Shown here one piece after another: positions 1-8,236 of a DNA stretch of 42,884 nucleotides. The translations under genes and the position numbers were made by a program. This stretch comes from Natrialba asiatica DSM 12278 (GTDB lineage: Archaea; Halobacteriota; Halobacteria; Halobacteriales; Natrialbaceae). The notes under the pieces were generated by a model. The model saw only the letters and a program-made list of their open reading frames with translations. It was not told where the DNA came from and ran no database searches. The first letter of the stretch is position 1, and every line of letters begins with the position of its first letter. The stretch lies in NCBI RefSeq assembly GCF_000337555.1, contig NZ_AOIO01000003.1, positions 1 through 42,884 of the forward strand. The letters are read 5' to 3'.

Positions 1-2
1 AG

Positions 3-21
3 AGATGTGTATAAGAGACAG
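3..21. other. Nextera/Tn5 mosaic-end adapter (library artefact)
   Basis: These 19 bases match the Tn5 mosaic end used in Nextera libraries (AGATGTGTATAAGAGACAG) exactly. The match sits at the very edge of the window and genomic sequence begins right after it. The two bases before it do not match the usual adapter continuation, so they are probably error or trimmed adapter. This is not biological sequence. Confidence 0.93.
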
Positions 22-753
22 CTCCTGCAACGTCCGCATCATGCGATCGACCTTCGCCTCCATCGTCTCGGAGCCGAAGAACTTCTCGGGCGGCGTGTAG
101 TAGACATTCTGCGAGACGGTGTTATCGGATACGACGTGCGGGTGGGTCTTGATAACGTCGTGGATGACCGATGTCGGGAACCGCTCTCGGTTGTACTGAC
201 ACATGACGGCGTAGTCCTCGTTCTGGTAGAGCGGATTAAGCACGGCCTCGTACTCGACCAGTTCATCGGCGTCGGTGTCACCCTCCAGCGCCCACGTCAT
301 CTCGGCGGCCGCTCTGAGTCCCGTGTAGCCGTCCTCGTCTCTCGCCTGTTCGAGCGACTCCTCCCAGAACTCCAGCATCGTGGTCCGATCGAACTCGCCG
401 GTTCGGCGGTACGTGTCCGTCGGTGCGAGGACGGAGAGTGCACCCGATTCGAGGGCGGCATCCACGTCGATGCCGTATGCTCGCATCGCCCTCAGGACAT
501 CGTCCCTGGCGTTGTCGTCGGCGACGTACAGACACCGCTCGCCTCGTTCGAGCCCCTGTTCGATGAACGGAATCGCCGCTGCGAACTGGTCATCGCGGTC
601 CTCGTAGATGAGTGCGAAATGATCGTTCGAGTGGTCGTGGTCGTCGGGGTGTTCAGCGGGTCCACGAAACTCCGTGCTCTGACGCAGTGCCTCAAGCCCG
701 CTCTCGTGGCCCAGCGCGGCCCGCTGGTTGCTGCGCTCGAGTTCGTTACTCAC
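22..753 (-). CDS. MEDS-domain sensor protein, C-terminus missing (probable histidine kinase)
   Basis: Reading from a GTG at 753 gives 244 codons with no stop before the adapter, so the gene is cut by the contig edge. The N-terminus has about 45 variable residues, then HFALIYEDRDDQFAAAIPF and GERCLYVADD, the pattern of the MEDS domain (named for methanogen/methylotroph DcmR sensory proteins). ESGALSVL and TYRRTGEFD follow at the usual spacing, then YEAVLNP and CQYNRERF. In haloarchaea this domain is normally the N-terminal sensor of cytoplasmic PAS/histidine-kinase proteins. The kinase part would lie beyond the edge, so the full function is inferred. No other in-frame start gives a better domain boundary. 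Confidence 0.8.
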
Positions 754-896
754 TAAAAGGGAGTAGCCGACGAGGATCCTTAACTTTGGTCATCACCGGA
801 ACAGGTGACAACCTCTTAGCTTTGCACCTAAACGCGCTAGTAATTCTTATACGCTGGACAGGAGCAATACCACGCCCTTAGGGCGTTAGGACGTGA

Positions 897-1277
897 CTAT
901 CGGTCTTCTTCGCCATCGGCAGCGATGGAGAGAAGATGTTGAACTCGTTCACTCGTTTCCGAGGTCCGTACCAGATCTCGATCCTGATCGTATTCGACGG
1001 CCCCTGCCTCGACCAGTTTTGGAATATGTGTATGGTAGAGCGACGTATGGATAGTTCGAACTTTTTCTTTCGAGATCTCTGTAATTGCCCCTTTGTTCCC
1101 GCGGACAGCAACATCCTCGGCCAAATCAGCCAGTGCGATCGCCTCCGAGTGATCTATTAGACACATAAGAACGTACCGACGGCGCTGGTTGGCGAGGAGG
1201 CCGAAAACTACCTCAAGCGATTGATTGTCTGAGTCACTGTACCTCACCACATCTCCTTCTGGGGAATGCCCAATCAT
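897..1277 (-). CDS. DUF7344 winged-helix protein
   Basis: This small acidic protein of 126 residues carries the haloarchaeal DUF7344 pattern: a short acidic N-terminus, VVFGLLANQRRRYVLMCL (about residues 24-41), a middle helix with LADLAEDVA, then VRTIHTSLYHTHIPKLVEAG and VEYDQDRDLV. Such proteins look like single winged helix-turn-helix domains and are presumed DNA-binding regulators. The target is unknown. It is a stand-alone gene, with the MEDS gene downstream on the same strand. The ATG at 1277 gives the usual length. Confidence 0.8.
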   Translation of the reverse strand: MIGHSPEGDVVRYSDSDNQSLEVVFGLLANQRRRYVLMCLIDHSEAIALADLAEDVAVRGNKGAITEISKEKVRTIHTSLYHTHIPKLVEAGAVEYDQDRDLVRTSETSERVQHLLSIAADGEEDR

Positions 1278-1491
1278 ATCTACTAGGAGGGCCCAGACAC
1301 GGAAGGTAACTGTGGAAGTCGTATCTTCACGTGCTCGGGATTAAACAGCTATAGTCGAGAATAGAACGAATGTAGCAGTCCGCCGGTATTTTTGATCAAT
1401 TGTCTCCTGACTCTTCATCCGACGACTCGTCCGTTTTTGCTTCTGATGGTTTTATTTATTCCGTAGTGACTTGGACGACATTTAAAATGCA

Positions 1492-1965
1492 TCAATCTTT
1501 AACTAGGTCCGCCCCAAAGTGGTTGAACGGTTGAGTGTGAAAATCATTGATGATCTGCGTGGACACGATTTCGAGATCATCAAGACCCTCAAGTCCCGCA
1601 CGGGTTTCATCGGCCGTGTCGGAATCGACGGCCACCGACTCGATATGGAGATTGTGAGATCCGGTTGTCATTTCGCGGACGTTGATCACGCCGGAGAGTT
1701 CTAACGCTTCCTTCGCCAGCTCGGTTCGTCTTGCAGTCGGCGCTCGACACACCATGAATAGGTGGAGCTCGAACCCGGCTTCCTCGTAATCGAGCTCCGG
1801 ATGGTAGCCACGAATCACGCCTTCCTCGAGATAGTCGATGCGGTTTCGGACTGTGCTGGCCGAGGTACCGACCATATCGCCCATCTCTGCGGCAGTCGCC
1901 TCTCGTGCGTTCCCTTGGAGAACGTGGAGAATACCTCGATCGACATCGTCGAGATTATGAACCAT
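1492..1965 (-). CDS. Lrp/AsnC-family transcriptional regulator
   Basis: The protein has 157 residues. Residues 1-50 form the AsnC-type helix-turn-helix (DDVDRGILHVLQGNAREATA, then MGDMVGTSASTVRNRIDYLEEGVIRGY). The rest is the RAM-like ligand/oligomerisation domain (ELHLFMVCRAPTARR, REMTTGSHNLHIESVA). The open frame extends 68 codons further upstream, but that stretch is unlike the family; the ATG at 1965 begins the canonical MVHNLDDVDRGIL. These regulators usually sense amino acids or other small molecules. No operon partner is adjacent, so the regulon cannot be guessed. Confidence 0.88.
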   Translation of the reverse strand: MVHNLDDVDRGILHVLQGNAREATAAEMGDMVGTSASTVRNRIDYLEEGVIRGYHPELDYEEAGFELHLFMVCRAPTARRTELAKEALELSGVINVREMTTGSHNLHIESVAVDSDTADETRAGLEGLDDLEIVSTQIINDFHTQPFNHFGADLVKD

Positions 1966-2529
1966 GGTGGGGATAACGGGTTGATCACAAAAAGTAGCGT
2001 CGTCCGGATCAGGAGGGATTCTTCTCTGTATTTGGCATGCCGCTATTAACAAACTCGGGGTCATAGAGGTGCTGGCAGAGTACGGAACTCTATTCGATAG
2101 GGACTCCACTAATTTCTCTCTGGAACTCTCTCCGGTCCTCGCCGTATGCTCGCATTCGAACTGGGGCATTGTTCGCCGACCATTACGATATTCCCGAGGG
2201 CGATATCGAGGCTCATATTGACGAGAATTGAAACGGCAGCAAGCGATAATATCTCCCTTTCTCGAGTAGCTAACTAATTCATCGGCTTTCGAAGAGCCAT
2301 ATCTCGGTAGTCTGGAGAACGTTCAGATTCAAAATTAACTATTTTTGAAATATATCCAGAACCGATAGAACGCCACAGACGATGGATGATTTGTCCGGCT
2401 TCCAACGGAACCTGCTGTTCGTGAGGTGGTTGTTTGCACACTCAGCCACTATCGTGGAATTGTAATTGTATATCATTATACAGGTTCGGTATCTGTTACG
2501 ACGGACTGGAGAACGGTGGTCCAGCGGGC
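1966..2529. other. Gene-poor AT-richer intergenic stretch
   Basis: No convincing gene is visible in about 560 bases. The stretch is richer in A+T than the flanking genes and separates the minus-strand Lrp-like gene from the plus-strand CapA-like gene. It should hold the promoters for both. The frame running upstream from the Lrp start looks like chance. Confidence 0.5.
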
Positions 2530-2537
2530 TATTTTAA
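2530..2537 (+). promoter_or_regulatory. TATA-like box for leaderless micro-ORF/capA transcript
   Basis: TATTTTAA lies 24-31 nt before the ATG at 2561, the spacing expected for a leaderless haloarchaeal transcript starting at or near that ATG. This is inferred from sequence only. Confidence 0.45.
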
Positions 2538-2560
2538 CCTGGAATTCAAACGAAGGAACA

Positions 2561-2653
2561 ATGAGCCGACCCGAACGGACTCGAGCAATCACGAACCGGG
2601 GTCTCCACCGAGAGACTCACAGAGAGAGACGGACAGAGCCATCGGACCGATGA
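2561..2653 (+). CDS. Possible 30-residue leader peptide overlapping the capA-like start
   Basis: This short frame starts 24 nt after a TATA-like box and ends with TGA overlapping the ATG of the CapA-like gene (ATGA). The product is very basic and arginine-rich. The position suggests a leaderless leader peptide whose translation could feed ribosomes to the downstream start. No homology is recognised. It could instead mark a 5' end disturbed by a frameshift, or be chance. Confidence 0.3.
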   Translation: MSRPERTRAITNRGLHRETHRERRTEPSDR

Positions 2654-3738
2654 GCGGGTGCCGGCGACGGTTTCTGGCGGCGGCGGGGACGGCAGTGCTC
2701 GGCGGCTGTACCGCGCCCGTAGCCGAGCCGGCCGCGTTCGAGGACCACGAGCGCCACGACACGACAATCGGATTCGCCGGCGACACGATGCTCGGACGGG
2801 ACCTCAATAGACACTACGGGCAGGACGATGTCGATCCCGCGTCCGTCTGGGGCGACCTCCAGCCCCGGCTCAAGTCCCTCGACGCCGTCTGCTGTAACCT
2901 CGAGTGCTGTCTGTCGACGCGTGGTGAACCGTTTCCCGACCGGACGTACCACTTTCGGGGCGATCCCGAGTGGGCCGTGCCCGCACTCAGCGCTGGGAAC
3001 GTCCGGTTCGCGTCGCTGGCGAACAATCACGCGATGGATTACGGAACGGTTGCGCTGACCGACACGATCGACGCGCTCGAGGCGGCGGGGATCGACGTCG
3101 CGGGCGCCGGTGAGTCGCCAGCGGCGGCCCGCGAGCCGGCCACGTTTTCCGTCGGCGCTGTTACCGTCGCCGTCGTCTCGTTCGCGGATCGCTACGTCGG
3201 CTACGCCGCGACCGACGACCGCCCCGGAATCACCCATATTAAGCCCGATCCGGCGAATCCCGAAACCCAACAGGTCGTCGAGGAGGCGCTCGAGCGCGCG
3301 CAAGCGCACGACCCGGATCTACTCGTCGCGTCGGTCCACTGGGGGCCGAACTGGGCCGAGCGTCCCAGCGAACTGCTCATCGCGTTCGGCCACTGGCTCG
3401 TCGATCAGGGTGTGGACCTCGTTCACGGCCACAGCGCCCACGTCGTTCAGGCGATCGAGCGGTACGGCAACGGGGTCGTCCTCCACGACACCGGCGACTT
3501 CGTCGATGATTTCGGAACGAAAGACGACCTCGGCAACGACCAAAGCTACCTCTTCGAAGTCACGCTCGAGGACGGGCGTCTCGAGGAGATACGGCTCGTT
3601 CCCATCGCGATCAACGACGGCGTCTCTCGCGCCAGTGAGGACGAGGCAGCTTGGCTCCGGAAGACGATGCGCGACCGCTCCGAGACCTTCGGGACGACGT
3701 ACGAGCGAGACGGCGACGGTCTCGTGGTCTCGCTGTGA
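2650..3738 (+). CDS. CapA-family lipoprotein (poly-gamma-glutamate synthesis-like, metallophosphatase fold)
   Basis: The 362-residue protein begins with a Tat lipoprotein signal: CRRRFLAAAGTAVLGGC, twin arginines followed by lipobox LGGC. The mature part follows the CapA/PgsA family: IGFAGDTMLGRDLN near the start, VCCNLECCLS, SLANNHAMDYG, ITHIKPDP, VASVHWGPNWAERPS, DLVHGHSAHVVQ and LHDTGDFVDDF. These motifs supply the Asp, Asn, His and Glu of a calcineurin-like metal site. Bacterial CapA takes part in poly-gamma-glutamate export or anchoring, and many archaeal homologues have unknown substrates. The start at 2650 is chosen because it puts the Tat motif at the N-terminus. The protein is probably membrane-anchored on the outer face. 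Confidence 0.85.
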   Translation: MSGCRRRFLAAAGTAVLGGCTAPVAEPAAFEDHERHDTTIGFAGDTMLGRDLNRHYGQDDVDPASVWGDLQPRLKSLDAVCCNLECCLSTRGEPFPDRTYHFRGDPEWAVPALSAGNVRFASLANNHAMDYGTVALTDTIDALEAAGIDVAGAGESPAAAREPATFSVGAVTVAVVSFADRYVGYAATDDRPGITHIKPDPANPETQQVVEEALERAQAHDPDLLVASVHWGPNWAERPSELLIAFGHWLVDQGVDLVHGHSAHVVQAIERYGNGVVLHDTGDFVDDFGTKDDLGNDQSYLFEVTLEDGRLEEIRLVPIAINDGVSRASEDEAAWLRKTMRDRSETFGTTYERDGDGLVVSL

Positions 3739-3786
3739 GTCGTTTCGTTCCCGGTCGGACGAGCGAACGGGACGATCCGCGGGATT

Positions 3787-3965
3787 ATGAGTGAAGCCGC
3801 CCCACTGCTCCCCGATCGCAGGGCCGGTTCCCGAACTCGAAGATCGAGCGGTAGCGTGTGCAAAGCGGCTGTGCGAGGCCGATCGCGTGCTGCTCGCCTC
3901 GCGCATCGACGCCGGCGGGACGCCAGCGCCGCGATCGCTGCACAGGCCCTCAAGCGGGTGGTGAT
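3787..3965 (+). pseudogene. Frameshifted 5' relic of a DHH-family (RecJ-like) phosphoesterase
   Basis: Starting at ATG 3787 the sequence reads MSEAAPLLPDR, then after one frame change near 3820 reads PVPELEDRAVACAKRLCEAD and RVLLASRIDA, and after another change near 3870 reads DASAAIAAQALKRV. Joined, this resembles the N-terminus of haloarchaeal DHH phosphoesterases, where the motif is ASHIDADG followed by an S/A-rich helix. The DHH-type aspartates are spoiled and nothing after about 3965 resembles the rest of the gene. I recognise the pattern from memory; no alignment was run. Confidence 0.42.
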
Positions 3966-4042
3966 TCGAACGGAAAGCAACACGTTCACAGCGGTCAGTG
4001 TGGACGTTTATTGGCCTGAACGACTAAGCGAGTAACGCAGGG

Positions 4043-4789
4043 TCAATGCATTGCGTCGCCGCCGTCTGGACTGAGCGTTTGGCCTGTATAATAGTCACCA
4101 CCGTCTCCGGCGAGTAGTACCGCTGTCGGCACAACCTCATCGACAGCTCCAATCCGACCGAGAGGGACCTCTGCTTCCTTGTTTTCACGCCACTCTTCGG
4201 TCGTATCGCCGAGCATGTCCGTTTCAATGGGCCCTGGTGCAATGGCATTCACCTGCACGTCGGGTGCAACCTCTCGAGCAAGTGCACGTGTGAACGAAAT
4301 AACACCTCCTTTTGCAGCCGAGTAGTGCGTGAGTTCCGACGCACCCTTGATCCCCAACTGCGACGCAATATTGATGATCCGGCCACTGCCCTGATCGAGC
4401 ATCCCTTCAATGGTGAATCGTGTCACCAGGAACGTGCCACGGAGATCGACGGAAATAGTCTGGTCCCACGTCTCGACGTCCATCTCGTCAAGTGTCGACG
4501 GTTCGAGGACGCCTGCGTTATTCACGAGTATATCGATACGGTCAAATTCCTCATCAACCGCCTTGACAAGTTGTCGGGCTTCGTCCTCGTTGCTTACGTC
4601 GGCCTGCACGGGGATGGCAGTACCACCTTCGTTCTCGATAGTCTCAACCGTCTCTTTGGCACCCTCTTCGTTTGAGTGATAATTCACTGCCACTGCAGCG
4701 CCCTCATGACCGAACGCTTCCGCTATTCCACGTCCGATGCTTCGCGATGCGCCAGTGACTAGGGCCGACTTCTCCTCGAGCGCTCCCAT
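4043..4789 (-). CDS. Classical SDR oxidoreductase (FabG/glucose-dehydrogenase-like)
   Basis: The 248-residue protein has the classical short-chain dehydrogenase layout: cofactor motif TGASRSIGRGIA near residue 12, the acidic DVS loop, NNAGV, the catalytic Ser in NIASQLG, the YSAAK catalytic pair, and the PG motif in AIAPGPIETDM. It ends with GQTLSPDGGDAMH, as in FabG-like enzymes. The open frame runs 69 codons upstream, but family alignment favours the ATG at 4789. The substrate is not evident. The gene stands alone, with a relic downstream and a divergent lipoprotein upstream. Confidence 0.85.
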   Translation of the reverse strand: MGALEEKSALVTGASRSIGRGIAEAFGHEGAAVAVNYHSNEEGAKETVETIENEGGTAIPVQADVSNEDEARQLVKAVDEEFDRIDILVNNAGVLEPSTLDEMDVETWDQTISVDLRGTFLVTRFTIEGMLDQGSGRIINIASQLGIKGASELTHYSAAKGGVISFTRALAREVAPDVQVNAIAPGPIETDMLGDTTEEWRENKEAEVPLGRIGAVDEVVPTAVLLAGDGGDYYTGQTLSPDGGDAMH

Positions 4790-5052
4790 AGTGTCTCTGT
4801 CCGGTTGAATCATTGTTAAAATCCACCCGGCGACTTCAGCCTCCAATCTGGAATACAGGCCGTTGAGATCCGCATGAACGATTTTAAGAAAATATTCAGT
4901 AAACGATGTGACGGAGCTAACTTTCGACCTGCGAAGGAATAACCGCCACGCCGATACGGTCGCGATGAGACCGCCGACCACTCTGCTACTAGACATGCGA
5001 AACGACGACGTGAGCAGAAAGTATTTGTCCGTGACACGTCGTTACCCGAGCG

Positions 5053-5955
5053 ATGCCCTCTAGACGTCGCGTCCTCGTGTCTCTCACAACCGGCCTCTGC
5101 GCCGCGTTCGCCGGGTGTAGTATCGATCCGGCCGGCGTCCTGCGGATGTCTGACGCCACGACGGATGAGATCCTCGAACCAGCGACGTTCGACGTCCGCT
5201 CGAACGATGGAGGGAACGATGACGGGATCGACGAAATGCGCGAACTCGCCGCCGAGGTCCTCGAAACCGGATCGGCGACCGCATCGGGCGAGCACCCGCC
5301 GCTCCACGTCTCGTACCCGGTTCGCTTCGAAGACGAGGTGGTCGCACTCGACCGGACCGTACTGACCACCGAAACGCGCAACAATTATCACCTCCTGCTC
5401 GATTTCGATGTCGCGACCGAGGGGACCGAACGGTCGGCCGACACCCTTCCGTCCGTCGATATCGAGTGGATCGAGTCAGCCCTGTCGGATCGGCGGTCCG
5501 GCGTCGACGCCGTCAGCGGCGAGCGAACCTACACTGAGGACGAACAGGCGACCTCGGTCCTCGTCCCCGAACCGGCATTCGACGTCCTCCTGGTCGACGG
5601 CGAACGGATGGGCGTCGAGGTCGAACCGATCGAGACGACGGTGACGACTTACGAGTATACCTTGGCCGAACGGCTTGGGAGTGGCGAAGAGTACGCCGAG
5701 ACCCTCGAATCACGGTATCGGTTTTCCGTCACTGAACTCTCCGATGACGAACGGGACGTCGTCGACGAGGCGGTTGCCGAGGGCGGGTACTACGCATCCT
5801 CGACTGACGACGGGGCGTTCGAAGGCGTGGCCCACACGCTCTTCGAGCACGAACCGGTCGCGAGTACCGATAGCGAAGGTCACTGGATCGTCGCCTACGA
5901 GGGAACGACGTACGTCGCGATGCTCGATCCAGGCCGGTACGAGAGTCTGCGATGA
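5053..5955 (+). CDS. Unknown Tat-exported lipoprotein
   Basis: I do not recognise this 300-residue protein. It opens with SRRRVLVSLTTGLCAAFAGC, a twin-arginine signal with a cysteine at the lipobox, so it is probably exported folded and anchored by lipid. The mature part is acidic, with no transmembrane segment and no clear catalytic motif. A region around residues 85-115 (HVSYPVRFEDEVVALDRTVL) and the C-terminal part (HWIVAYEGTTYVAMLDPGRY) look like beta-rich folding units. It is monocistronic and divergent from the SDR gene at 4043-4789. Confidence 0.7.
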   Translation: MPSRRRVLVSLTTGLCAAFAGCSIDPAGVLRMSDATTDEILEPATFDVRSNDGGNDDGIDEMRELAAEVLETGSATASGEHPPLHVSYPVRFEDEVVALDRTVLTTETRNNYHLLLDFDVATEGTERSADTLPSVDIEWIESALSDRRSGVDAVSGERTYTEDEQATSVLVPEPAFDVLLVDGERMGVEVEPIETTVTTYEYTLAERLGSGEEYAETLESRYRFSVTELSDDERDVVDEAVAEGGYYASSTDDGAFEGVAHTLFEHEPVASTDSEGHWIVAYEGTTYVAMLDPGRYESLR

Positions 5956-6036
5956 GATTTGCCGACGCCGTCGTGACCGGCGGAGTCCGCGCCGAGCGAA
6001 CGAAGGAACAGTGCTACGAACAGGTCCGTCTCGGCG

Positions 6037-6141
6037 TCAAAGTCCTCGGTACGACTCGCGAGCCGGGACGCTCTCGCCGGACTCGAGGTTGATCTTCGTC
6101 TCGGCACACGAGACGACCGTAAGGACTGACGGGCCGCTCAT
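6037..6141 (-). pseudogene. Possible 5' relic of a DUF6884-like gene
   Basis: From ATG 6141 the minus strand reads MSGPSVLTVVSCAETKIN and then ESVPARESYRGL before a stop. The order VSC, K, then P-A-R-E-x-Y resembles the N-terminus of DUF6884-type proteins. Downstream reading in other frames gives LF-R-containing pieces that might be the eroded continuation. The match is short and from memory, so confidence is low; the alternative is chance coding in a 248-base gap. Confidence 0.25.
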
Positions 6142-6203
6142 CGACGAGACCTACTAAGACCGCATTTGCTCGAGGAAAGAGGAACGCATTCGACGGACGA
6201 AAA

Positions 6204-7385
6204 TCAGCTATCTTCAGCAAGCGCGTAAAGAGATCCGTCGTCACTTCCGACGAATGCCGTTCCATCGACGACAGCAGGTGACGTACGGAGTTGTCCACCG
6301 GTTGCAAACTGCCACAGTATTTCACCTTCAGTTTGATCGATGGCGTATACAGCACCATCGTTGTTGCAAACGTACACGGCAGTATCAGTGACCGCTGGAG
6401 ACGGGGTGATCCAGTTTCCAGTGTCGGCCTGCCACAGTCGCTCTCCATCGTCCGTCGCCAGGCAGTGAACCGTCCCCTGGGTATCACCAAGATAGACCGC
6501 ACCACCGATCACAGCCGGTGACCCCTCTGAGACACCCGGTAGCTGTTCGGCCCAGTGGATCGTGCCATCGGACGGGTCGAATGCGCGAAGGGTCGCGTCG
6601 ATATCGACCACATAGACCGTCTCGTCGGCCAGGGCAGGCGGTCCGACGAGCCCCAGTTCGACGTCGGACGACCACTTCACGTCTCCGGTCTCAATATCAT
6701 AAGCAGAGAGAGACCCCTCCTCACTGCCGACGTACACCGTCTGGTCGCCGACGGCTGCAGCAGTGAGCCCTCCAGTCGTGTCGGTCGCGAACTTCGATTG
6801 CACGTCTCCGTTGCTGGAATCCAGTTTTGCAATCCCACCGATCCCGAAGGCCGCACCTTGTCGGCAGACGTAGACAGACTCCCCCTGGACGACGGTCGGA
6901 TTTGATCCACCAGGAGCGACATCGACTCGCCACTGCTCCGAGCCGCTGGCGGCATCGAGAGCGAGCATCTGGTCGTGCAGACCAACGTAAAGTGTCCCGT
7001 CGACGACTGCCGGGGTCGATCGAACTGCGTCATTCGTTTCGAACCGCCACCGTTCCTCGCCGGTATCCGCAGTCACCGCGTAGATCACCCCGTCGTCATT
7101 ACCAAAAAAGACGACTCCGTTGGTTCCGCCGACAACCACTGGCGAAGACCGAACAGCGCTATCAGTTTCAAACTGCCACTGTTCTCTAACGTCCTTACGT
7201 GGACCAGTCGTTCCCGCATAGCCCGTCTGTTCTGGATTTGCCTTGTACTGGGGCCAGTCAGGGCCATTCTCAGGGAGTGACTCGTCGCTGACCAGTCCCA
7301 GACATCCTACGATACTGATCAGACCAGCACTACCACAGCACTGCAATACCCTTCGTCGAGTGAAATCCAATTGTCCGCCTCCCAT
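6204..7385 (-). CDS. PQQ-type beta-propeller lipoprotein
   Basis: The protein has about 393 residues with a Tat lipoprotein signal (FTRRRVLQCCGSAGLIS then VGC). The rest is a series of seven or eight repeats of about 40 residues with the pattern SSPAVVDGTVYVGxxDGxLYALDxxTGExxWxF, for example RSTPAVVDGTLYVGLHDQ and RTSPAVVDGTAFVGSDDG. This is the PQQ/YVTN-like WD-type propeller seen in BamB and many haloarchaeal cell-surface proteins. No PQQ-dehydrogenase active site is visible, so a scaffold or binding role is more likely than catalysis. Two ATGs compete (7394 and 7385); a T-rich TATA-like box lies 26-33 nt before 7385, favouring that one. Confidence 0.85.
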   Translation of the reverse strand: MGGGQLDFTRRRVLQCCGSAGLISIVGCLGLVSDESLPENGPDWPQYKANPEQTGYAGTTGPRKDVREQWQFETDSAVRSSPVVVGGTNGVVFFGNDDGVIYAVTADTGEERWRFETNDAVRSTPAVVDGTLYVGLHDQMLALDAASGSEQWRVDVAPGGSNPTVVQGESVYVCRQGAAFGIGGIAKLDSSNGDVQSKFATDTTGGLTAAAVGDQTVYVGSEEGSLSAYDIETGDVKWSSDVELGLVGPPALADETVYVVDIDATLRAFDPSDGTIHWAEQLPGVSEGSPAVIGGAVYLGDTQGTVHCLATDDGERLWQADTGNWITPSPAVTDTAVYVCNNDGAVYAIDQTEGEILWQFATGGQLRTSPAVVDGTAFVGSDDGSLYALAEDS

Positions 7386-7520
7386 ACTTATCATGTTCGA
7401 CGAAATTCGTGTTAAAAAACTGTTCGAATTAGCTATTCAAGGGATGTCACCCGGCAAGACACGATAATGAAATCGCGTTTAGTAACATTGTGCCAGACGG
7501 CAAGTCCCGTCTCGATGCTA

Positions 7521-7741
7521 AGCTCTCGCCTTCCGCAGGAGGGAACGGCGCGACGGCCGTCTTCGTCTCCCACCTCGCCACCGATCTCTGCGAACGGGTT
7601 ACTGAACTCGAGTACCCACCGTAGCTATTCTATTTGTGCCCGCTGTTGCGATGCATCCTCGAGCGTAAGTCCGTGCGCTTCGGCGAACGCGGTCGCGATA
7701 AGTTCAGCGCGGTAGACACGATCGAGCGATCCGATTGGGGA
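7521..7741. pseudogene. Mixed relics: possible MutS-type 3' fragment (+) and unidentified C-terminus (-)
   Basis: On the plus strand, about 7521-7624 reads GATAVFVSHLATDLCERV before a stop. GATAVFVSHLA resembles the ATPase region of haloarchaeal MutS-like proteins, but only about 30 codons remain. On the minus strand, about 7741-7634 reads SLDRVYRAELIATAFAEAHG and LTLEDASQQRAQIE before a stop, which looks like the C-terminus of a lost gene that I cannot name. Neither piece has a start or domain context. The rest of 7395-7769 holds nothing I can support. Confidence 0.28.
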
Positions 7742-7769
7742 CTATAAATTGCATTCAACAGAGCGTCGT

Positions 7770-7949
7770 ATGAAATACATCACGTTCGTCGTCCCTCCGG
7801 TCGAGTACGAATCAGAAGATGAGACCGATTCTCCGAATGAACTTACAAGAGAAGCCGAGGTGACATACAATCTCAATCTCTCAGACGACGGAGCGACAAT
7901 CGAACACACCTACCTTCATGGTGACCAGCACGTATTCGGACTGTTTTAG
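7770..7949 (+). pseudogene. Truncated N-terminus of a Bat-like helix-turn-helix regulator
   Basis: The 59-residue product starts MKYITFVVPP and continues LTREAEVTYNLNLSDDG, then HGDQHVFGLF. This order resembles the first 60 residues of haloarchaeal bacterio-opsin-activator-like (HTH-10) regulators, where a REAIHHINLLxDGT segment precedes an RGD-containing strand. Such proteins are normally about 210-230 residues and end in an HTH_10 domain; here a stop follows at 7947-7949 and no HTH is found downstream. It is probably a truncated gene, though a real small protein is possible. Confidence 0.4.
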
Positions 7950-8189
7950 AAACGAATCCATTGAATGTGACACGACACAATAATCATCAAAAATTGAGAA
8001 TGGCTGTCAACATATACTCCGAGCGGACTCACTGTCGATGAGACTCCCTCCTCAGTACTAACCGAATTTTCATCGGCTCGTGACACCCATCCACTCCATA
8101 AATAACAGTACAAAGACGCTATCTGAAAATTTACTGAAATAGATCACAGGAAACAGCTAATATCGCATTTCCCATCGCTCAACATGCAG

Positions 8190-8219
8190 CGGCACGTCAC
8201 GAACGGACGAAGCGTGCCG
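8190..8219 (+). promoter_or_regulatory. Hairpin in the 5' leader of the RidA-epimerase pair
   Basis: CGGCACG at 8190-8196 and CGTGCCG at 8213-8219 are perfect inverted repeats around a 16-nt loop. They lie just before a Shine-Dalgarno-like GAGGAGGT at 8223-8230, which is 6 nt before ATG 8237. If transcribed, the stem would be strong and close enough to affect translation. It could instead be a protein-binding operator. Confidence 0.35.
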
Positions 8220-8236
8220 TCTGAGGAGGTTACTAA

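Noticed and set aside
2434-2649. Extending the CapA-like gene upstream to 2434
   Set aside because: The extra 72 residues are unlike the family and would bury the Tat signal inside the protein.
5956-6090. Small plus-strand frame starting near 5953 after the unknown lipoprotein
   Set aside because: No recognisable domain, no ribosome-binding site and composition like the surrounding noncoding sequence; the minus-strand relic is a slightly better explanation.
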